A DNA stretch of 64,000 nt from Marispirochaeta sp963667435. GTDB taxonomy: Bacteria > Spirochaetota > Spirochaetia > JC444 > Marispirochaetaceae. The position numbers and the translations under genes are program-made. Below are positions 61,198 through 64,000 of this stretch, one piece after another (the stretch's first letter is position 1; each line of letters starts with the position of its first letter). The notes below the pieces were generated by a model. It did not search any database. It had not been told where the DNA came from and worked only from the letters and a program-made list of their open reading frames with translations. Location of the stretch: contig OY763414.1 in the NCBI GenBank assembly GCA_963667435.1, forward strand, positions 3,162,001 through 3,226,000. The letters run 5' to 3'.

Positions 61198-62263
61198 AGT
61201 AGTCCCGAGGGAACAGGTTTCCCGGTCCCTGGAGATTACCGTCCTGCTTACATCCCTTTTAGGGGGGCTTGCGGCGGTGGGGCTGGTGTTCCTTATCAAG
61301 CAGATAAATCCCTTCTTTGCCCTGGGCAGTATCTTTTCCGCATCCTTCGGCAGTTTCTTCGGTTTCAAGGAGACAGTAACCAAGGCTATCCCGTTGATTC
61401 TGGTGGGATCCGGGCTTGCCCTGGCATTCCGGGCCAAGTTCTGGAATATCGGAGCAGAGAGCCAGATCCTTGCTGGAGCTATATGTGCAACCTGGGTTGG
61501 ACTTCACTGGGGGCCGGCGCTTCCGGCGATACTTATAATCCCCATAATGTTCGCCGCGGGCTTTGTCGGCGGCGCGTTGTGGGGAATGGTTCCGGCTATT
61601 CTCAAGATACGCTTCGGAATCAATGAGGTAATCTCAACCCTGATGCTCAATTATGTGGCGGCGGAGTTTGTGAAGTTTCTGGTTGTGGGGCCCTGGAAAG
61701 GAACAACCAAGTACGGCTACCCATATACCGATGATCTTCCTCCTCAGGCAATTCTAAAGCTGCTTCCCTATTCCAGGATTTCCCCTTTTCTGGTAGGCCT
61801 TGCTCTTGCGGCGGCCTGTATCCTTGCCTTTGTTATCTTTCGCACTCGTTTCGGATATGAAGTAAGGGTTATCGGGGAGAATCCTGAAGCGGCTCGCTAC
61901 GCGGGGATAGATTTTTTCCGTACCAGCCTGCTGCTTATGGCCATTTCAGGAGGTATGGCGGGAATCGCGGGTACCGGAGAGCTTTCCACTATTCATCATC
62001 ATCTAAGTTATCCTGAGACCCTGAGTGCCGGTTATGGCTTCTCAGGCATTATTGTTGCCTGGCTTGGAAGGCTTAATCCGTTGTTTGTCATAATCTCCGG
62101 GTTTTTCCTGGCAGGCATTGTTGTCGGCGGTGATGCAATTCAGATGTCCCTGGGGCTGCCCGCAGCTACTGTGCAGATTTTCAATGGTCTGATTCTCACC
62201 TTTCTCATTACCGGGGAATTCTTTCTTCGGCACCGCCTGAGAATCAGAAAGAAGGTAGGCTGA
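61187..62263 (+). CDS. Nucleoside ABC transporter permease 1
   Basis: 358 residues from the ATG at 61187 (MRIEVVPREQVS), overlapping the ATPase by 11 bases. It is of the BPD_transp_2 type with about ten hydrophobic helices, and has GIGAESQILAGAI-like and INEVISTLMLNYVA segments, plus VIGENPEAARYAGI, the loop that meets the ATPase. It forms half of the nucleoside channel. One base separates it from permease 2. Confidence 0.9.
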   Translation: MRIEVVPREQVSRSLEITVLLTSLLGGLAAVGLVFLIKQINPFFALGSIFSASFGSFFGFKETVTKAIPLILVGSGLALAFRAKFWNIGAESQILAGAICATWVGLHWGPALPAILIIPIMFAAGFVGGALWGMVPAILKIRFGINEVISTLMLNYVAAEFVKFLVVGPWKGTTKYGYPYTDDLPPQAILKLLPYSRISPFLVGLALAAACILAFVIFRTRFGYEVRVIGENPEAARYAGIDFFRTSLLLMAISGGMAGIAGTGELSTIHHHLSYPETLSAGYGFSGIIVAWLGRLNPLFVIISGFFLAGIVVGGDAIQMSLGLPAATVQIFNGLILTFLITGEFFLRHRLRIRKKVG

Positions 62264-62264
62264 T

Positions 62265-63190
62265 ATGGAAGATATCATAATTTCCATTCTTATACGTACT
62301 ATAGTGGCTGGTACGCCGCTGCTGTTAGGGACTCTGGGTGAGGTTATCTGTGAGCGCTCCGGTGTGCTCAACCTCGGAGTTGAGGGTATGATGGCCATGG
62401 GCGCGGTAACCGGTTTTATTGTTACCTTCCAGACTCAGAATCCCTGGCTGGGAATGCTGGCGGCAGTCGGAATCGGCGGTCTTCTGGCTTCTCTACATGC
62501 CTTTGTCTCAGTTACTTTGCGGGGGAATCAGACAGTTTCCGGCCTGGCTCTTACCATGTTGGGGATTGGTCTTTCGGCCTCTGGGGAAAGCCTTTCATAG
62601 GCAGGCCCCTTGCGGTAAAAATGTCCGCGGTAAAAATTCCCCTTCTTTCGGATATCCCCATCCTCGGCAGGGTGCTTTTTCAGCATGATCCCTATTTCTA
62701 TTTCTCCGTTATTCTGGGGCTTCTGGTCTGGTTTATTCTGCGTTACACCACCATCGGAATCAATCTTCGGTCGGTGGGAGAGAACCCACGGGCTGCGGAA
62801 AGCCAGGGAATAAAGGTGTGGCTCTATAAATATACTGCCGTAATTGTGGGTGGAATGTTCGCCGGGCTTGCCGGGGCTCACCTCTCAACGGCGTACAGTA
62901 AATCATGGATAGAAGGGATGGTTGCGGGAAGGGGATGGATAGTTATTGCCCTTACTATTTTCAGTCTCTGGGAACCGCCCCGGGCATTTCTGGGGGCATA
63001 TCTTTTCGGGGGAATCTTTGTTTTGCAGTACATGCTGCAGTCCAGAGGAATAAGTCCGAATCTGCTGGCAATGCTGCCCTACCTGACTACATTGATAATT
63101 CTCCTGGCCTACGGTTTTACCTCCGGAGGCCGTCGCAAGATGAATGCGCCGGCAACCCTGGGTGAACCATACAGACCTGGAGAGCGTTAG
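62265..63190 (+). pseudogene. Nucleoside ABC transporter permease 2, frameshifted
   Basis: Reading starts MEDIIISILIRTIVAGTPLL and stops at 62600 (GLSASGES). The sequence goes on in another frame: WGKPFIGRPLAVKMSAVKIP, then VGENPRAAESQGI, to 63190. Restoring one T in GGCCTCTGG (about 62579) gives ALTMLGIGLSAFWGKPF and a normal permease of about 309 residues. So the gene has a single-base deletion, or the sequence has an error here. All else looks intact and the upstream genes are sound. Confidence 0.88.
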
Positions 63191-63528
63191 AGAATTAATT
63201 TCAGTTCGGCGTTTGCAATACTTATGGTGTCGTGAACGGCTACTTTGTAATATTTATTGGGTTTAATCTGTTTTCCATTGATGAATGTACCGTTGGAGCT
63301 GTGCAGATCCCGGATAAAATAGTCCGCTTTTATCTTGTGCAGCTCCGCATGGTAGCGGGAAACCAGCTGGTTGTCGATGACAATGCTGTTTTCCCTGTCC
63401 CTGCCGATGGAAGCCTTCGCCACCAGGGGAATCTTCTTCCCCTGGAACAGCAGGCAGTAGTTTTCTCCCTTTTTTATCGCCTCAAGGCGCTTGCCGATGG
63501 GAGATGTGCTGTAAATGGTTTCGTCCAT
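63187..63528 (-). CDS. FHA domain protein
   Basis: 113 residues made almost entirely of one FHA domain: IGRDRENSIVIDNQLVSRYH (about 42-61, with the phosphothreonine-binding Arg, Ser and His) and LHSSNGTFINGKQI. FHA domains bind phosphothreonine peptides; partner kinases are not in the window. AAGGAG is five bases before the ATG. It follows the phosphoribosyltransferase gene by 19 bases and overlaps the permease stop by 4. Confidence 0.87.
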   Translation of the reverse strand: MDETIYSTSPIGKRLEAIKKGENYCLLFQGKKIPLVAKASIGRDRENSIVIDNQLVSRYHAELHKIKADYFIRDLHSSNGTFINGKQIKPNKYYKVAVHDTISIANAELKLIL

Positions 63529-63547
63529 TCAGGCTCCTTGAGTGGAG

Positions 63548-64000
63548 TTATATGGAAGCTCCGGCTTCTCTGTCGTGGGCATCGATATCCTCTGCATCCC
63601 AGGGATATACAACCCAGTGGTCTTCTATCTCCTCACCAAAAAATATCTGCTTAATCTCTTCCGGGTAGGTTCCGTTTTTCTTTTTCAACTTATTGTGTAT
63701 AACTGCAACTGCTATCTCTTTAGGATCGTGTGAAAGCAGTTCCCGCAGGCAGTACTCCAAGGTTACCCTGGAATCGTCAATCTCATCCACCAGAAGCACC
63801 TTCTTTCCGGTTAGCTTCTTTTCCACTTCATCTATCCACTGAATCTTCTGGGGGTTCTCCGCCGGTTTGTTGTCCGGCCCGTAGAGTTTTAGACCCACTG
63901 TAAGAATAGGCAGATCGAGATAGGTTTTCAGAATACGGGCGGGGATGAAACCGCCGGTACCGATGGCGACAATAAGATCGGGTTCGTATCCCGATTTGCG
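63548..64000 (-). CDS. Purine phosphoribosyltransferase-like protein, 5' end outside window
   Basis: Open to the right edge; 150 residues seen. The segment DLIVAIGTGGFIPARIL is the PRTase strand before the hood, and VLLVDEIDDSRVTLEYCL is the PRPP-binding loop, in the form found in Xpt1/HPT-type enzymes (DEVDDTR). It likely converts xanthine, hypoxanthine or guanine to the nucleotide with PRPP. Its place beside the nucleoside transporter genes suits purine salvage. Confidence 0.8.
   Translation of the reverse strand, partial: RKSGYEPDLIVAIGTGGFIPARILKTYLDLPILTVGLKLYGPDNKPAENPQKIQWIDEVEKKLTGKKVLLVDEIDDSRVTLEYCLRELLSHDPKEIAVAVIHNKLKKKNGTYPEEIKQIFFGEEIEDHWVVYPWDAEDIDAHDREAGASI

Noticed and set aside
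1..64000. tRNA, rRNA, insertion sequences, prophage or attachment sites
   Set aside because: No cloverleaf, rRNA segment, transposase, integrase or flanking direct repeats were recognised.

Overview
The window looks like chromosomal DNA of a free-living, probably anaerobic or facultative member of the Spirochaetota (Spirochaeta/Marispirochaeta-like). This is inferred from the gene mix: a BMP/TmpC (PnrA)-type purine-nucleoside lipoprotein with its ABC transporter, many signalling proteins (class III cyclase, GGDEF, EAL, HD-GYP, HDOD, FHA), arginine deiminase, an AAK-GNAT ArgA and a type II CRISPR-Cas locus. Base composition is near 50% G+C over most of the window. It is visibly more A+T-rich at 25-29 kb (metal genes) and 46.2-54.9 kb (ATPase and CRISPR-Cas). 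No rRNA, tRNA, insertion sequence or prophage was recognised.

Layout. 0-8.6 kb: a partial DUF4340 gene, an acidic hypothetical, a nucleotide cyclase and a minus-strand cation operon (ktrB-ktrA-PAS protein-corA-MFS). 8.7-20.7 kb: ribokinase plus SDR, arsC, arginine deiminase, alanine racemase, a small lipoprotein with a DUF2161 nuclease-like protein, a secreted glycosidase, a DnaJ protein with a truncated MoeA-like protein, a GGDEF protein, a GntR regulator, MgtC and a methyltransferase. 20.9-23.9 kb: an Mla/MCE lipid-transport operon whose MCE protein carries a beta-rich C-terminal domain. 25.1-30.7 kb: a zinc island. It holds a DUF318 permease with a TIGR03943 partner, a small ribbon-helix-helix protein with a Cys/His cluster, a ZnuABC-type importer and a zinc CDF exporter. 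Two matching palindromes (AGTATTAC-N3-GTAATACT) precede the permease and the regulator gene, and a CsoR-like palindrome precedes the CDF gene.

30.7-45 kb: HD-GYP protein, U32 peptidase-family protein, HTH-EIIA fusion, HAD phosphatase and MbfA-like iron protein, degenerate EAL protein, ArgA, DeoC, a three-gene operon (GHKL-HDOD, DUF6951, TauE/SafE), a frameshifted outer-membrane-like gene and an IlvY-like regulator. 46.2-54.9 kb: a DUF4143 ATPase and a complete type II-C CRISPR-Cas locus (24 repeats, cas2, cas1, a 1440-residue cas9). A tracrRNA candidate is visible by its anti-repeat and terminator, divergent from cas9. 55-64 kb: iron-sulfur flavoprotein and FAH-family hydrolase, a large TIM-barrel-like protein, and the nucleoside ABC system (BMP lipoprotein, ATPase, permease, second permease broken by a one-base frameshift), then FHA and phosphoribosyltransferase genes.

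The two most rewarding places are the zinc island, where a ribbon-helix-helix protein seems to take the place of Zur, and the CRISPR locus. In the latter each repeat can be read as a promoter, crRNA runs against the cas genes, and the two leader-proximal spacers appear to come from homologous target sites.
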